Origin: a virus | Virus record (IMG/VR): IMGVR_UViG_3300045996_000806 | Span: 1 to 29,936 of that record | Length of the DNA: 29,936 bases | Direction: 5' to 3' (one strand) | Part shown: piece by piece, positions 22,234 to 28,060 of the stretch | Numbering within the stretch: position 1 is the stretch's first letter | Layout of the letters: every line of letters starts with the position of its first letter | Translations under genes and position numbers: made by a program | Notes under the pieces: model-generated | What the model was told of the DNA's origin: nothing | Seen by the model: the letters and a program-made list of their open reading frames with translations, nothing else | The model's database searches: none

Positions 22234-22835
22234 TACGCCGCCCTCCTGCTCATCGCCTCGCGGTACAGGTCGTCAGGCACAACAACATGACCCCAACTGC
22301 GGCCAGCCTTGATTTCCCCGATAGCTCCCTTTTTGACGGCCGGATAGTCGCGGACGATCTGGCAGATGCGCTCCCCAAGCATCAGGCGCAGCTTGATTTG
22401 AACTACATCAGACTCGGTGAGCTTGCTGGCATGGCAGAGGTCGCCCGCCCCACTGCTTTTCCCCATGCGCCCAAGCCGGGCCGAATGCTCCATGTTTTGC
22501 TTGTGGGTCACCCACTCAAGGTTTTCCACAAAGTTATTGGAGGTGCAGCAGTCAATGTGATTCACATGCGGCAAGGCCTGCGGATTAGGAATAAACGCCA
22601 GAGCCACGAGCCGATGCACCAGGTGGCGCTTGCGCTTGCCACCCATACCAAACTCAACCGACCGATAGCCGTGCCTGGTTCCCGTTGTTTTCAGAACGCG
22701 CTCAGGAAGGCGCCGGGTTGTCCAAATACCCTTTGGGCAGGTGCTAACAGTGCTCGGCATTGCCTTTACGCGCCCAGCATTGGAGACCATGTAGGCGCCC
22801 TCATAACCCGGAATATCTCGCCAGACTTCATTCAT
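22233..22835 (-). CDS. free-standing HNH homing endonuclease (NUMOD4-HNH)
   Basis: 200 residues. The N-terminus NEVWRDIPGYEGAYMVSNAG with RVK is the NUMOD4 DNA-contact motif. HLVHRLVALAFIPNP, then VNHIDCCTSNNFVENLEWVT carries the HNH site (His74, His93, Asn near 101-106). The C-terminal part (HASKLTESDVVQIKLRLM, then KKGAIGEIKAGRSWGHV) is a helix-turn-helix typical of such enzymes. ATG overlaps the ninB stop. Probably a selfish element that nicks or cuts related phages lacking it. Confidence 0.92.
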   Translation of the reverse strand: MNEVWRDIPGYEGAYMVSNAGRVKAMPSTVSTCPKGIWTTRRLPERVLKTTGTRHGYRSVEFGMGGKRKRHLVHRLVALAFIPNPQALPHVNHIDCCTSNNFVENLEWVTHKQNMEHSARLGRMGKSSGAGDLCHASKLTESDVVQIKLRLMLGERICQIVRDYPAVKKGAIGEIKAGRSWGHVVVPDDLYREAMSRRAA

Positions 22836-23242
22836 GCCGCATCCTCGCTTGCCGTGAAGCGAACACCGCGATCAGTGCCGAAGGCATACATCAGCTCGAT
22901 CAGATTGGTCATCTCTTTGACCGTCATTTTGCTAGTCCGCTTCCCAAGCAGAACGATTCCCCCATTCACTCCTTGGGCAACTCGCATTTCGGAGGTGAGC
23001 GAAGCAGTCAGCAAATCCTTCCACTCCTCCGGGTCAAGGCGCTGCATCTGGCCATTCACGCTCCATAGGATTTGCGCACTAATGTCAGCCAGCATTGCCC
23101 ACATCAAACGGTTCTGGGCATCGCGGCGCTTCTCGTCGGCCTCGCGCCACTCCAGCACCCAACGCTTACCGTTGAGGGGCAGGTTGGCGACCATGTTTGC
23201 CGCCCGCTGGCGGCCAAGCTCATCGCGAAAGGAAAAGTTCAT
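22832..23242 (-). CDS. ninB: NinB recombination protein
   Basis: 136 residues from ATG 23242 (ATGA overlap with the upstream stop). WVLEWREADEKRRDAQNRLM, then WAMLADISAQILWSVNGQM, PEEWKDLLTASL and a C-terminal LIELMYAFGTDRGVRFT match the NinB/Orf family of lambda. NinB is a recombination mediator that helps load recombinases on SSB-covered single strands. Length as expected. Confidence 0.92.
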   Translation of the reverse strand: MNFSFRDELGRQRAANMVANLPLNGKRWVLEWREADEKRRDAQNRLMWAMLADISAQILWSVNGQMQRLDPEEWKDLLTASLTSEMRVAQGVNGGIVLLGKRTSKMTVKEMTNLIELMYAFGTDRGVRFTASEDAA

Positions 23243-23415
23243 TCCGGAATCCTCTTCTTCGCCTCGTCCAGCTTTGCGCAGTAGCGCTTCCACTCTTCTT
23301 CGTCGACCAAGGGCGGCTGCTTGTGGCGGTGCGAGCGGGCGACGGCTATCAGCGACAGCAGCACCGGGATGCCGCACAGCACGATCCACGGCAGAGCGTT
23401 GGGGATGTCTTGCAT
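23239..23415 (-). CDS. small membrane protein (58 aa)
   Basis: MQDIPNALPWIVLCGIPVLL, then SLIAVARSHRHK gives one membrane helix followed by a basic stop-transfer and a charged cytoplasmic tail (EEEWKRYCAKLDEAKKRIPE). ATG 23415 overlaps the preceding TAA, and its stop overlaps the ninB start (ATGA). Not recognised; embedded in the replication/nin operon. Confidence 0.65.
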   Translation of the reverse strand: MQDIPNALPWIVLCGIPVLLSLIAVARSHRHKQPPLVDEEEWKRYCAKLDEAKKRIPE

Positions 23416-23762
23416 TAGGCGGCCCTCCGGACTTTCGCCATCTCGGCGCTTATCTGTTCTTCGGTGATGCGCTGGCGGTGCCGGCGCGTACGCAGCTCTG
23501 GCGAACACTCCAAGATGCTCAGCACGGCCATGCCCCGAGGCGTGGCGCGGTAAAGCAGGGGCAGTTGCCCATGTCCGCAACGGCGCTCGCCATAGCCGAC
23601 GATGGCAATCAGCCCTGCATCGCGCAGGTCACAAACGAGCTTTTCGCTCTGCTGGCGTGCGGCCAGTGCAAGCGCTGCATGGACCTGGGTCATTGTTCCT
23701 TGCTGATTCGCCAAGTACGCCAGAGCCTCGCTGCGGGGCTTGGTCATGAAGATGCGCTTCAT
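23415..23762 (-). CDS. putative winged-helix DNA-binding protein
   Basis: 115 residues from ATG 23762, overlapping the DUF6475 stop. EALAYLANQQGTMTQVHAAL, then SEKLVCDLRDAGLIAIVGYG and LLYRATPRGMAVL has the pattern of a winged helix with a beta wing, followed by an Arg-rich tail (RTRRHRQRITEEQ). It could regulate early or late phage transcription. No recognisable Q protein exists in the window, so this is a candidate only by place and fold. Confidence 0.6.
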   Translation of the reverse strand: MKRIFMTKPRSEALAYLANQQGTMTQVHAALALAARQQSEKLVCDLRDAGLIAIVGYGERRCGHGQLPLLYRATPRGMAVLSILECSPELRTRRHRQRITEEQISAEMAKVRRAA

Positions 23763-24418
23763 GCGACGTCCCCCGGCTTGTGCATCAGGCGCACGACGTT
23801 GTTGCCCAGCACTTCGGACGCATCGCACGACAAGCGCTTGGGCTCGATTCGGCCGCCCAGCAGAACGGCCTTTGCCTTCTCCGGATTGCCGATCAGCTTC
23901 GGCTGCGGTGCCGGCAGGTTGCGGCGGTTGCAGTCGGCTTCGATCAAGCCCACCAGCACGCGGGGGAATTCCTGCACGCCACCCTGCAGAACGTAGCCCT
24001 GATAGCGCTTCTCGAATTCCTTGCCGAGGAAAGTGAACTTGTGCTCATCCGGGCAGCCACACACTTCCAGCCAGCCGCCCATGTCTTCGATGACGGCGTG
24101 CGTTATCGGGTCATCAAAGACCACGGACGGGTAATTGCCGATGCTGCGAACGGCGCGCTCCACCTGCGTCCATGCCTTCAGCGCACGGGTGGACTTGCTG
24201 CCCTCGATGTGGCGCACGAAGTCGGCAGGCTTCGGCATGAACGAACCAGCATCCGGGTCCAGCGCGTGCAGATTGGCAGCGCGGCTCAGGTCGGCCAGCT
24301 CGTAGGCTCGCAGGGCGTTGAAGTAGATTTCCAGTAGCTCAGGGCTGGCCTTCTTGTTGTACAGCTCGAAAAGCCCGGTCATCAGGGCATAGAAATTCCC
24401 GCGCTCGTGCTCAAGCAT
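23759..24418 (-). CDS. DUF6475 protein, putative replication accessory / helicase loader
   Basis: 219 residues. FYALMTGLFELYNKKASPEL, then EIYFNALRAYELADLSRAAN and MPKPADFVRHIEGSKSTRAL, followed by FDDPITHAVIEDMGGW and KEFEKRYQGYV, is the DUF6475 pattern I know from phages of beta- and gammaproteobacteria. The N-terminal part resembles domains of phage helicase-loader (P-like) proteins, and the gene follows the O-like initiator with an 8-base overlap, the place of lambda P. No Walker motif. Confidence 0.75.
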   Translation of the reverse strand: MLEHERGNFYALMTGLFELYNKKASPELLEIYFNALRAYELADLSRAANLHALDPDAGSFMPKPADFVRHIEGSKSTRALKAWTQVERAVRSIGNYPSVVFDDPITHAVIEDMGGWLEVCGCPDEHKFTFLGKEFEKRYQGYVLQGGVQEFPRVLVGLIEADCNRRNLPAPQPKLIGNPEKAKAVLLGGRIEPKRLSCDASEVLGNNVVRLMHKPGDVA

Positions 24419-25187
24419 CGCGCTCTCCTGCCAGTCGCTGGCGTTCTTCGTGACGGCGCAGGGCCTCAGCCATGACCGCCTTGTTGTGATCCAGGTTTGT
24501 TGCGTTGCCAGCCCTCGGGCTGTCGTTCAACCACTTGGCTTTAAAGCCCTGCCACCCACTCTCGGCCGCCAGCGTGACGGCAGCAGCCAATGTCATGCCG
24601 GCCTTAGCGGCCTCGCGCTGGATGCCATCAAGTGCGGTTTGAGTTAGCGGGGCTTTTTTGGCTTTCCGGGTTGTCAGGAAGTCCTTTGCAGCCTGCTCAG
24701 GCACGCCAACAGCAACGAGGTCGCGAACACCAAGCGCCGCAGGCGTGTCTTGTTGTTCCCTTGTCTTTGTATTTGTTGTTAGTTGTTTATTGGGTGCACG
24801 AGGTGCAGGGGTGGGGTGCACGAGGTGCAGGGGTGGGGGTGCATCCTGTGCAGGGGGGGGCTGCATATCGTGCAGGGGTGCATCCTGTGCAGGGGTGCAC
24901 GGCGTGCAGGGGTTGGCTTGGCTTAGGGGTGCACCATGTGCAGAGGTAAGGGTGTATTTGGTGCTGGTCCCGGCGCGCACTTCTGCACTCAGGTACCCCA
25001 TGTTGGCGAGGTCATGCAGTGTCTTGCGGACAGCTCTTTCAGACAGGCAGGTGTGTTCGCAAACAGTGGAGACTGAGCCCCAATACTCGCCGTCATCACT
25101 CGCGTACCAGGCGACAGCCATCAGCACCGCCTTTTGGGTCGGTGACATTTGGAGCGCCTTACAGGCTTTGATGAGGTCGAGACTCAA
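24411..25187 (-). CDS. lambda O-like replication initiator
   Basis: 258 residues from TTG 25187 (AGGGG eight bases upstream). The first ~75 residues form a winged helix-turn-helix (SPTQKAVLMAVAWYASDDGE, then VCEHTCLSERAVRKTLHDLA). A Pro/Ala/His-rich linker of about 60 residues follows (PPPAQDAPPPLHLVHPTP), encoded by the iteron DNA, then a C-terminal domain (SGWQGFKAKWLNDSP) expected to contact the helicase loader. Like lambda O it would bind iterons within its own gene and recruit the next gene product. Confidence 0.85.
   Translation of the reverse strand: MSLDLIKACKALQMSPTQKAVLMAVAWYASDDGEYWGSVSTVCEHTCLSERAVRKTLHDLANMGYLSAEVRAGTSTKYTLTSAHGAPLSQANPCTPCTPAQDAPLHDMQPPPAQDAPPPLHLVHPTPAPRAPNKQLTTNTKTREQQDTPAALGVRDLVAVGVPEQAAKDFLTTRKAKKAPLTQTALDGIQREAAKAGMTLAAAVTLAAESGWQGFKAKWLNDSPRAGNATNLDHNKAVMAEALRRHEERQRLAGERDA
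24760..24942 (-). other. replication origin: seven iterons plus AT-rich region inside the O-like gene
   Basis: Seven 13-bp copies of TGCAY-N3-GTGCA occur at 24795, 24817, 24840, 24862, 24879, 24896 and 24930 (first base). Steps are 22, 23, 22, 17, 17 and 34 bp. Each is an inverted repeat, usually followed by GGGG. Immediately beyond, in gene direction, 24760-24794 is T/A-rich (TTGTCTTTGTATTTGTTG), a probable unwinding element. Position and layout match lambda-type origins. Confidence 0.88.
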
Positions 25188-25311
25188 CGGCGGAACCCCT
25201 GCTAGGTTTCCGCTTCCCTGCGATCTTATGGGCCGCTATCCGTGCGGCCTCTTGTGCGATCAGTGATGTGGTGGCCGGTGCTGATCTCCGGCTTGCTGGC
25301 GACAGGTTCAA
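25159..25311 (-). CDS. possible small protein upstream of the initiator (50 aa)
   Basis: A short frame from TTG 25311, whose TTGA overlaps the TGA of an open frame upstream; it then overlaps the O-like start by 29 bases. LIAQEAARIAAHKIAGKRKP is an amphipathic basic helix, as in a small regulatory protein. AAAGG lies six bases upstream of TTG. Lambda has cII here, but I see no CII motif. Modest support only. Confidence 0.35.
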   Translation of the reverse strand: MNLSPASRRSAPATTSLIAQEAARIAAHKIAGKRKPSRGSAVESRPHQSL

Positions 25312-25391
25312 CGTGCGCCTTTCGGCGGCGTCGCGTCCGACACGAGTAGTCCAGCCTTCATTCCTGTCCGCGCATCAGCCTGCGCATTCAC

Positions 25392-25451
25392 CACATCCGG
25401 CAGCCCCAGGTAATGCGTGCCCTTTTGGGGCTCCGGAGGCTGTCGGATGTG
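25392..25451. repeat. 14-bp inverted repeat in the early-operon leader region
   Basis: CACATCCGGCAGCC (25392-25405) and GGCTGTCGGATGTG (25438-25451) pair with one G-T wobble around a 32-base loop. A competing AGCCCC/GGGGCT pairing is possible inside. On the minus strand a GTG at 25394-25392, which could start a short frame ending at 25308, lies in the 3' arm. Region 25312-25496 otherwise has only a coding-like frame (25308-25466, mostly GC-ending codons) preceded by TAG and without a normal start. Confidence 0.6.
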
Positions 25452-25496
25452 TCCTGATTCGCCGTCCTAGGCACCATCAGGCGGGAACGGTTGTCC

Positions 25497-25667
25497 TCAG
25501 AGAAAGCCGAGAACCGAGCCAACAGGCGGCACGAAAACACCAATGACTCGCCCGATCACCAAGCCAGTCAGCGGGTCAAAATCACTTCCAACCAGCTTCA
25601 CGATGTTGGCAATCCAGCCGCCAAGCCCGACAAGGCACACCACGATAAGCAACAGATAACCTTTCAT
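25497..25667 (-). CDS. small two-span membrane protein of the early operon
   Basis: 56 residues: MKGYLLLIVVCLVGLGGWIA, then NIVKLVGSDFDPLTGLVIGR and a second hydrophobic run VIGVFVPPVGSVLGFL. Similar small membrane proteins are widespread in early operons of lambdoid and mu-like phages, often next to replication genes, without known function. AGGGG and GAG precede ATG 25667. Confidence 0.75.
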   Translation of the reverse strand: MKGYLLLIVVCLVGLGGWIANIVKLVGSDFDPLTGLVIGRVIGVFVPPVGSVLGFL

Positions 25668-25680
25668 CTCATTTCCCCTG

Positions 25681-25773
25681 TTAAGCCATCACCACAAACG
25701 TCGCTGCGACTGCAGCCATCACAAGCAGAAAGATCGTCAGTCCTACCGTCTCGCCGTCTGCTCGCAGATTCAT
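25681..25773 (-). CDS. membrane microprotein (30 aa)
   Basis: MNLRADGETVGLTIFLLVMA, then AVAATFVVMA: a short polar start and one membrane helix. ATG 25773 has AGGTGAG seven bases upstream and lies 10 bases after the preceding stop. It ends 14 bases before the 56-aa membrane protein gene. Too small for standard gene callers. Function unknown. Confidence 0.55.
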   Translation of the reverse strand: MNLRADGETVGLTIFLLVMAAVAATFVVMA

Positions 25774-25782
25774 CGCGCTCAC

Positions 25783-26001
25783 CTAGTAGTACGTTTCGAG
25801 CTGGTTAATCGCGCTCAGCAACGCGTCCAATTTCGCTCTATCCGAGTCGGCCGCCTTCTTCGCTGCGGCAACCGCCTCCTTGAAAGCCTTGGCCTTCTGG
25901 AATGACCAAGAGGCAAAGCCCTGCGGAATCCCCTTGGAGAGCATGGAATTTATTCGTCCCTTCAATTCCTCCTTGCGCTTCTTCTCTTCTTGCTCGCTCA
26001 T
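25783..26001 (-). CDS. small charged helical protein (72 aa)
   Basis: MSEQEEKKRKEELKGRINSM, then FQKAKAFKEAVAAAKKAADS and DALLSAINQLETYY: almost entirely helical and Lys/Glu/Ala-rich, probably coiled coil. ATG 26001 overlaps the stop of the preceding 56-aa gene (ATGA). Not recognised. Early-operon position suggests a host-interaction or regulatory role, unproven. Confidence 0.65.
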   Translation of the reverse strand: MSEQEEKKRKEELKGRINSMLSKGIPQGFASWSFQKAKAFKEAVAAAKKAADSDRAKLDALLSAINQLETYY

Positions 26002-26168
26002 ACCGGCACCCACCGGCCGCCCCTGTAGCAGCCTTTCTGCCCGTTAACGGAGAACGTCAGCGTGTTGCCGCCGTCCGAAAGTAGAATCGTGTGCCCACAG
26101 AAAGGGCCGCCGCTCAGGCTCACGCTGAAGTGGCGGATATAGATTCTTCGCGTTGCTCCTCTCAGCAT
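25998..26168 (-). CDS. small hypothetical protein (56 aa)
   Basis: MLRGATRRIYIRHFSVSLSG, then HTILLSDGGNTLTFSVNGQK and CYRGGRWVPV: beta-rich, with a basic start and no membrane helix. ATG 26168 is preceded by GAGGGGGTG. The stop overlaps the next gene start. No known family recognised. Confidence 0.6.
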   Translation of the reverse strand: MLRGATRRIYIRHFSVSLSGGPFCGHTILLSDGGNTLTFSVNGQKGCYRGGRWVPV

Positions 26169-26193
26169 TTTTTCACCCCCTCTTGGCCCCAAA

Positions 26194-26451
26194 AGAGGCC
26201 CTCTTTTTCTTTCACTAAGAAGGCTCTTTTGAGGGCCTCTTTCGACCCACAATGCTCAGCACCGGGGCTTTGTGCTCTTGCTGCTTGACGAGGTTGGCAA
26301 GCCTCATTGCTATGCCTTCCTCGACTACTCGCTCTGTCGCCTCACTCAACGTAAGGCCCCGGCGAGCCGCTAATTCCTGTATCGCACCACTCACATGCGG
26401 CGGCAGATCGTCTAAATCGAACTCGGCCACTTGACCCTCCTGAGGGCCTCT
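26194..26451. repeat. three GAGG-N-CCTC inverted-repeat sites around an RHH gene
   Basis: The 10-mer GAGGGCCTCT occurs at 26231-26240 and 26442-26451, and its complement AGAGGCCCTC at 26194-26203. Each contains GAGG-N-CCTC. One site lies at the ribosome-binding region of the RHH gene (26215-26430), one inside its last codons and one just beyond it. The first, with flanking A/T runs, can also form an AAAGAG-GCC-CTCTTT hairpin. Confidence 0.5.
26215..26430 (-). CDS. putative ribbon-helix-helix DNA-binding protein
   Basis: 71 residues from GTG 26430, with AGGAGG five bases upstream; the longer frame to 26475 is less likely. A short strand (AEFDLDDLP), then helix PHVSGAIQELAARRG, a turn and helix LTLSEATERVVEEGIAMRLA fit the Arc/MetJ fold. 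The basic tail is GRKRPSKEPS. It could be an early regulator. Flanking inverted-repeat sites might be its operators. Confidence 0.6.
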   Translation of the reverse strand: MAEFDLDDLPPHVSGAIQELAARRGLTLSEATERVVEEGIAMRLANLVKQQEHKAPVLSIVGRKRPSKEPS

Positions 26452-26647
26452 AGGCCGCGATATGCTTGTCTCCACGCAGTGTTTCGCAGGCGCCGTTTTC
26501 CACTGCCCACACGATCAACTCGTGCAGAAACGTCGCGTGCTGTTTGCCCGCCAGAGTGGCCGAGCGCTGAAGCATCCGGTCCATCTGAGCGTTAAAGCGG
26601 ACCTTGCGGTCCTTACTTCGTTTGTCAGCAGGGTTGACGTATGCCAT
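26450..26647 (-). CDS. putative ribbon-helix-helix protein (65 aa)
   Basis: MAYVNPADKRSKDRKVRFNA, then QMDRMLQRSATLAGKQHATF and LHELIVWAVENG: a basic start, a strand (RKVRFNA) and two helices, as in MobC- or Arc-type DNA-binding proteins. ATG 26647 has AAAGGAG at good spacing; the longer frame starts inside the terminator region. First gene after the cro terminator. Confidence 0.65.
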   Translation of the reverse strand: MAYVNPADKRSKDRKVRFNAQMDRMLQRSATLAGKQHATFLHELIVWAVENGACETLRGDKHIAA

Positions 26648-26673
26648 CTGGTACTTCTCCTTTCTCTCCATCG

Positions 26674-26699
26674 AATAAAAAGAGCCGACAGCGCCGGCT
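26674..26699 (-). terminator. intrinsic terminator directly after cro (tR1-like)
   Basis: On the minus strand AGCCGGC-GCT-GTCGGCT (26683-26699, one G-T pair) is followed by CTTTTTATT. It lies between cro and the first early gene, the place of lambda tR1. Full expression of the replication genes would need read-through or antitermination. Confidence 0.8.
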
Positions 26700-26706
26700 A
26701 ATGGGG

Positions 26707-26946
26707 TCAGTGCCCGTTGTGCTTATGTGGCGAGGCCAAGTCCTTAAGCTGCTTTGCAGTGAAGGCGCCTCTGCTGGCCTTCGAAAGCAGCTCCGAGTAG
26801 TTGGTCTCCCCGGTGTATTCAGTTCTCGGCAGATGGCCGCGCTTCAGCCACTTGCCTACCGCCGCAGCGGAAACGGCACAGATCCGAGCGGCTTCTGAGG
26901 GGCCGCCCACCTTGGCAATTGCTTGGGTGAGGTCATTGATTTCCAT
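26707..26946 (-). CDS. cro: Cro-like repressor (YdaS-type HTH)
   Basis: 79 residues from ATG 26946. EINDLTQAIAKVGGPSEAAR, then ICAVSAAAVGKWLKRGHLPR is a complete small helix-turn-helix of the Cro/YdaS kind, with the recognition helix around AAAVGKWLKRG. A short tail follows. It is divergent from the cI-like gene, with operator sites in between, and first in the leftward operon. Expected to repress cI and favour lytic growth. Confidence 0.88.
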   Translation of the reverse strand: MEINDLTQAIAKVGGPSEAARICAVSAAAVGKWLKRGHLPRTEYTGETNYSELLSKASRGAFTAKQLKDLASPHKHNGH

Positions 26947-26955
26947 GTCCGTATG

Positions 26956-27037
26956 AAACCACAGGTTTAATTGATGATGCAACCGCAAGTTTATTCCCGT
27001 TCGTCGGCGGTGGCCGGACAATTGCTACCTATGGTTG
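26956..27037. promoter_or_regulatory. right operator cluster between cro and cI
   Basis: AAACC-ACA-GGTTT (26956-26968) is a perfect 5+3+5 inverted repeat. CAACC-GCA-AGTTT (26980-26992) is a weaker copy 24 bp away. A third, CTACC-TAT-GGTTG (27025-27037), overlaps the cI start codon and matches 12 of 15 bases of a site near 28979. I could not assign -35/-10 boxes for the two promoters here with confidence. Confidence 0.75.
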
Positions 27038-27855
27038 AAGACACGAAAGCAGCTCGGCTGCATGAAGCAATCAAGAGCGCCGGCCACTCGTGGTCGAGCG
27101 CGGCATTGGCTATTGGCAAGTCAGCTCAGGCGCCGACGAAGTGGAAGAAGGGGCAGATCGGGAATGACACAGTTGAGGCGCTGGCCAAGCTAACGGGCTG
27201 GAACTACGTCTATCTGTTGACGGGGGTCGGCCAGAAAAAGCCGGTCGATCCGACGAAAGACATAGAAACCATTGATCCAAGTCAAGAAAGCGGGAGTGGT
27301 GGCGATTCTGTACAACTACCCATCGAACAACGTTCGGGAAACAGTGAGGTACCAACAACAAACCCGGCGCTTGTGCCTATCTCCGTATGGGATGACAACA
27401 CGCCGCTCGGGGCAGATGAAGTCGAGCTAAAGTTCTTGAAGACATGGATTTCGCGGTCAGGCAGCGGGTATGCCGAAGACACCATTTACGACGAGGGCAA
27501 GCGCCTGCGCATGGGGAAAATCACCCTGCAAAAGGCTGGCGTGAATGCCGAGACCTCAGTGGTAGGCCTGAACAAAGGGGACAGCAACGAGCCCGTAATC
27601 CCCGATGGCGGCGCGGTCTATGTGGACCGCTCAAAGCGCCAGATCATCGATGGCGAGGTCTACGCCATCTACCACGAGGGCGAATTCAGGGTGAAGCTGC
27701 TCTACAGGCTTCCGGGCGGCGGCTTGCGCATCCGGAGCTACAACAGGGCCGAATACCCCGACGAGGACTACCCTGCCGGCTGGGAAGAGAAGATCCGGAT
27801 TGAGGGCTGGGTGTGGAACTGGAGCCCGCCCATTAGGAAGTGGAGGGGAAAATAG
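27031..27855 (+). CDS. cI: CI-like phage repressor (HTH plus S24 peptidase fold)
   Basis: 274 residues from ATG 27031. N-terminal HTH (HEAIKSAGHSWSSAALAIGK, then SAQAPTKWKKG), a hinge with many Ser/Gln/Pro, then an S24 LexA-like domain with the serine in KGDSNEPVIPDGG (Ser185) and lysine in FRVKLLYR (Lys222). The usual Met of GDSMEP is Asn. No Ala-Gly cleavage pair is present about 35-40 residues before Ser185; an Ala-Gly at 169-170 is only 15 residues away. Lysogeny repressor, divergent from cro. The start codon overlaps an operator-like site. Confidence 0.9.
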   Translation: MVEDTKAARLHEAIKSAGHSWSSAALAIGKSAQAPTKWKKGQIGNDTVEALAKLTGWNYVYLLTGVGQKKPVDPTKDIETIDPSQESGSGGDSVQLPIEQRSGNSEVPTTNPALVPISVWDDNTPLGADEVELKFLKTWISRSGSGYAEDTIYDEGKRLRMGKITLQKAGVNAETSVVGLNKGDSNEPVIPDGGAVYVDRSKRQIIDGEVYAIYHEGEFRVKLLYRLPGGGLRIRSYNRAEYPDEDYPAGWEEKIRIEGWVWNWSPPIRKWRGK

Positions 27856-27894
27856 GCCGGCCGTCGCCTGATAAGACGGATAACGATTTAGCAT

Positions 27895-27922
27895 TTGACT
27901 ACCCAATGGGGACTGCCAAAAT
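27895..27922 (+). promoter_or_regulatory. putative promoter for the leader RNA / toxin
   Basis: TTGACT (27895-27900), a 16-base spacer and CAAAAT (27917-27922). The -35 is close to consensus and the -10 matches four of six. It follows the cI stop by 39 bp and would start RNA near 27929. It carries no visible CI operator, so it may be active in the lysogen. Confidence 0.55.
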
Positions 27923-27928
27923 ACGCAT

Positions 27929-28050
27929 GTCTCCGGCGAAAGCCGGCTTGAGTCTGCGTCCGCTTCGGCGTTGATGCAGCCACGCGGGAGGGGCGATAGC
28001 AAGCTCATCTGCGTGTTGTAGAAGCCGCCTTCGGGCGGCTTTGCTTTTTC
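27929..28050 (+). ncRNA. putative structured small RNA or leader
   Basis: About 120 bases between promoter and terminator, with four consecutive hairpins: CCGGC-GAAA-GCCGG (27933-27946, GNRA loop), CTGCGTC-CGC-TTCG-GCG-TT-GATGCAG (27954-27979), CACGC...GCGTG (27981-28015) and the terminator stem (28022-28041). Only two tiny frames (15 and 14 codons) fit. It could be a free sRNA, an antitoxin RNA or an attenuator leader for the downstream toxin gene. No known RNA family recognised. Confidence 0.5.
28022..28050 (+). terminator. strong intrinsic terminator upstream of the toxin gene
   Basis: AAGCCGCC-TTCG-GGCGGCTT (28022-28041) followed by TGC and five T residues: an 8-bp stem with a UUCG tetraloop. 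It stands 11 bases before the PemK-like start codon, so toxin mRNA from the upstream promoter needs read-through. Confidence 0.88.
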
Positions 28051-28060
28051 TGGGGGAAAC

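Noticed and set aside
23415-23762. Q-type late antiterminator
   Set aside because: Only a winged-helix-like pattern is visible; length and motifs do not fit known Q families, so it was left as a putative DNA-binding protein.
22287-23996. 569-codon plus-strand frame across the nin-like region
   Set aside because: It runs antisense over HNH, NinB and other coupled genes; its composition is that of a shadow frame.
25268-25546. Plus-strand frame opposite the early leader region
   Set aside because: Pro/Arg/Ala-rich with no recognisable pattern, and opposite the minus-strand small genes.
26971-27030. Extended start of the cI-like gene at 26971
   Set aside because: The extra 20 residues lie over the operator region and precede the HTH; ATG 27031 begins directly before the HTH helix.
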